From the NCBI GenBank assembly GCA_030838305.1, contig JAUTWY010000489.1, positions 1-5,622 on the forward strand: a stretch of DNA of 5,622 nucleotides, given 5' to 3'. Shown here one piece after another: positions 5,405 to 5,622 of the stretch (position 1 is the first letter of the stretch; every line of letters begins with the position of its first letter). Source of the DNA: Acidobacteriaceae bacterium (lineage in GTDB: Bacteria; Acidobacteriota; Terriglobia; Terriglobales; Acidobacteriaceae). The notes under the pieces were generated by a model, which worked only from the letters and a program-made list of their open reading frames with translations, was not told where the DNA came from and did no database searches. The translations under genes and the position numbers were made by a program.

Positions 5405-5622
5405 ATGCCCAATCTAGAGAACCTCAAAAAGCAAGCCAAGCTCATATTGCGGTGGCATCGCGAACGCCACTATCCCGTCGCCGCACAAATCCGCGAGCAT
5501 TTGCCTCGTTTCCTGAATATGCCCGACTTCGAGATTCTTGCAGCGAGCTTTAAGCTCAGCGATGCGCAAGAAATGGTCGCAAGACAGCAAGGCTTCGATA
5601 GTTGGCAAGCCCTGAAAACTGG
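5405..5622 (+). CDS. N-terminal helical region of a probable VOC/glyoxalase-type or related protein (truncated by window)
   Basis: An open frame from ATG 5405 runs off the window edge after 72 codons. It begins MPNLENLKKQAKLILRWHRE, followed by a segment with YPVAAQIREHLPRF (about 24-37) and ending with SDAQEMVARQQGFDSWQALK (about 51-70). From memory, this motif series (LENLKKQAK, RWHRE, a DAQ-VAR-GF-SW-ALK helix) is a helical N-terminal extension in front of a VOC (glyoxalase/bleomycin-resistance fold) domain, and related versions precede ankyrin repeats in other proteins. The catalytic or binding domain would lie beyond the window, so the function is not settled. The start is supported by GGAGG at 5395-5399 and by the family-like MP-LENLKKQAK beginning. 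It appears to be a separate transcription unit from the TPR kinase, 326 bp downstream. Confidence 0.75.
   Translation, partial: MPNLENLKKQAKLILRWHRERHYPVAAQIREHLPRFLNMPDFEILAASFKLSDAQEMVARQQGFDSWQALKT

Noticed and set aside
5414..5608. Minus-strand 64-codon frame opposite the third gene
   Set aside because: The plus-strand frame has a strong GGAGG site and a recognisable family-like N-terminus; this is its shadow.

Overview
The window looks like chromosomal DNA from an Acidobacteriota bacterium (Terriglobia-like). This is inferred from gene style, not from a marker gene. It carries two eukaryotic-type Ser/Thr kinases with large C-terminal propeller or TPR sensor halves, an architecture strongly amplified in that phylum. 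It is moderately GC-rich and has roomy intergenic regions full of inverted repeats. No rRNA, tRNA, CRISPR array, transposase or phage gene is visible.

Layout. Positions 1-2011 (minus strand) hold the start and most of a membrane-anchored kinase with a TolB/WD40-like (PD40) propeller; its C-terminus lies outside the window. Positions 2012-2225 are a divergent intergenic region with a promoter candidate for each kinase and several inverted repeats, including two perfect ones (12 bp and 7 bp) that interleave. Positions 2226-5078 (plus strand) hold a complete 950-residue kinase: catalytic domain, one membrane helix, a conserved alpha/beta-looking module and a long TPR region. Positions 5079-5404 are intergenic: a weak terminator candidate, a TTGACA promoter candidate overlapped by a near-perfect 16-bp palindrome, and a foldable leader. 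Positions 5405-5622 begin a third gene whose first 72 residues resemble the helical N-terminal extension seen on some VOC/glyoxalase-fold proteins; the rest is cut off.

How it may work together. Both kinases have full sets of catalytic residues and the same topology: cytoplasmic kinase, one helix, extracytoplasmic protein-protein interaction domain. They probably act as one-component transmembrane signalling proteins reading different inputs. Head-to-head placement over a shared 214-bp region makes coordinated expression possible. Nothing links the third gene to them functionally; it appears to have its own promoter. I see no clear evidence of an undescribed system. The most unusual material is in the intergenic DNA, plus the possibility that both kinase mRNAs are nearly leaderless.
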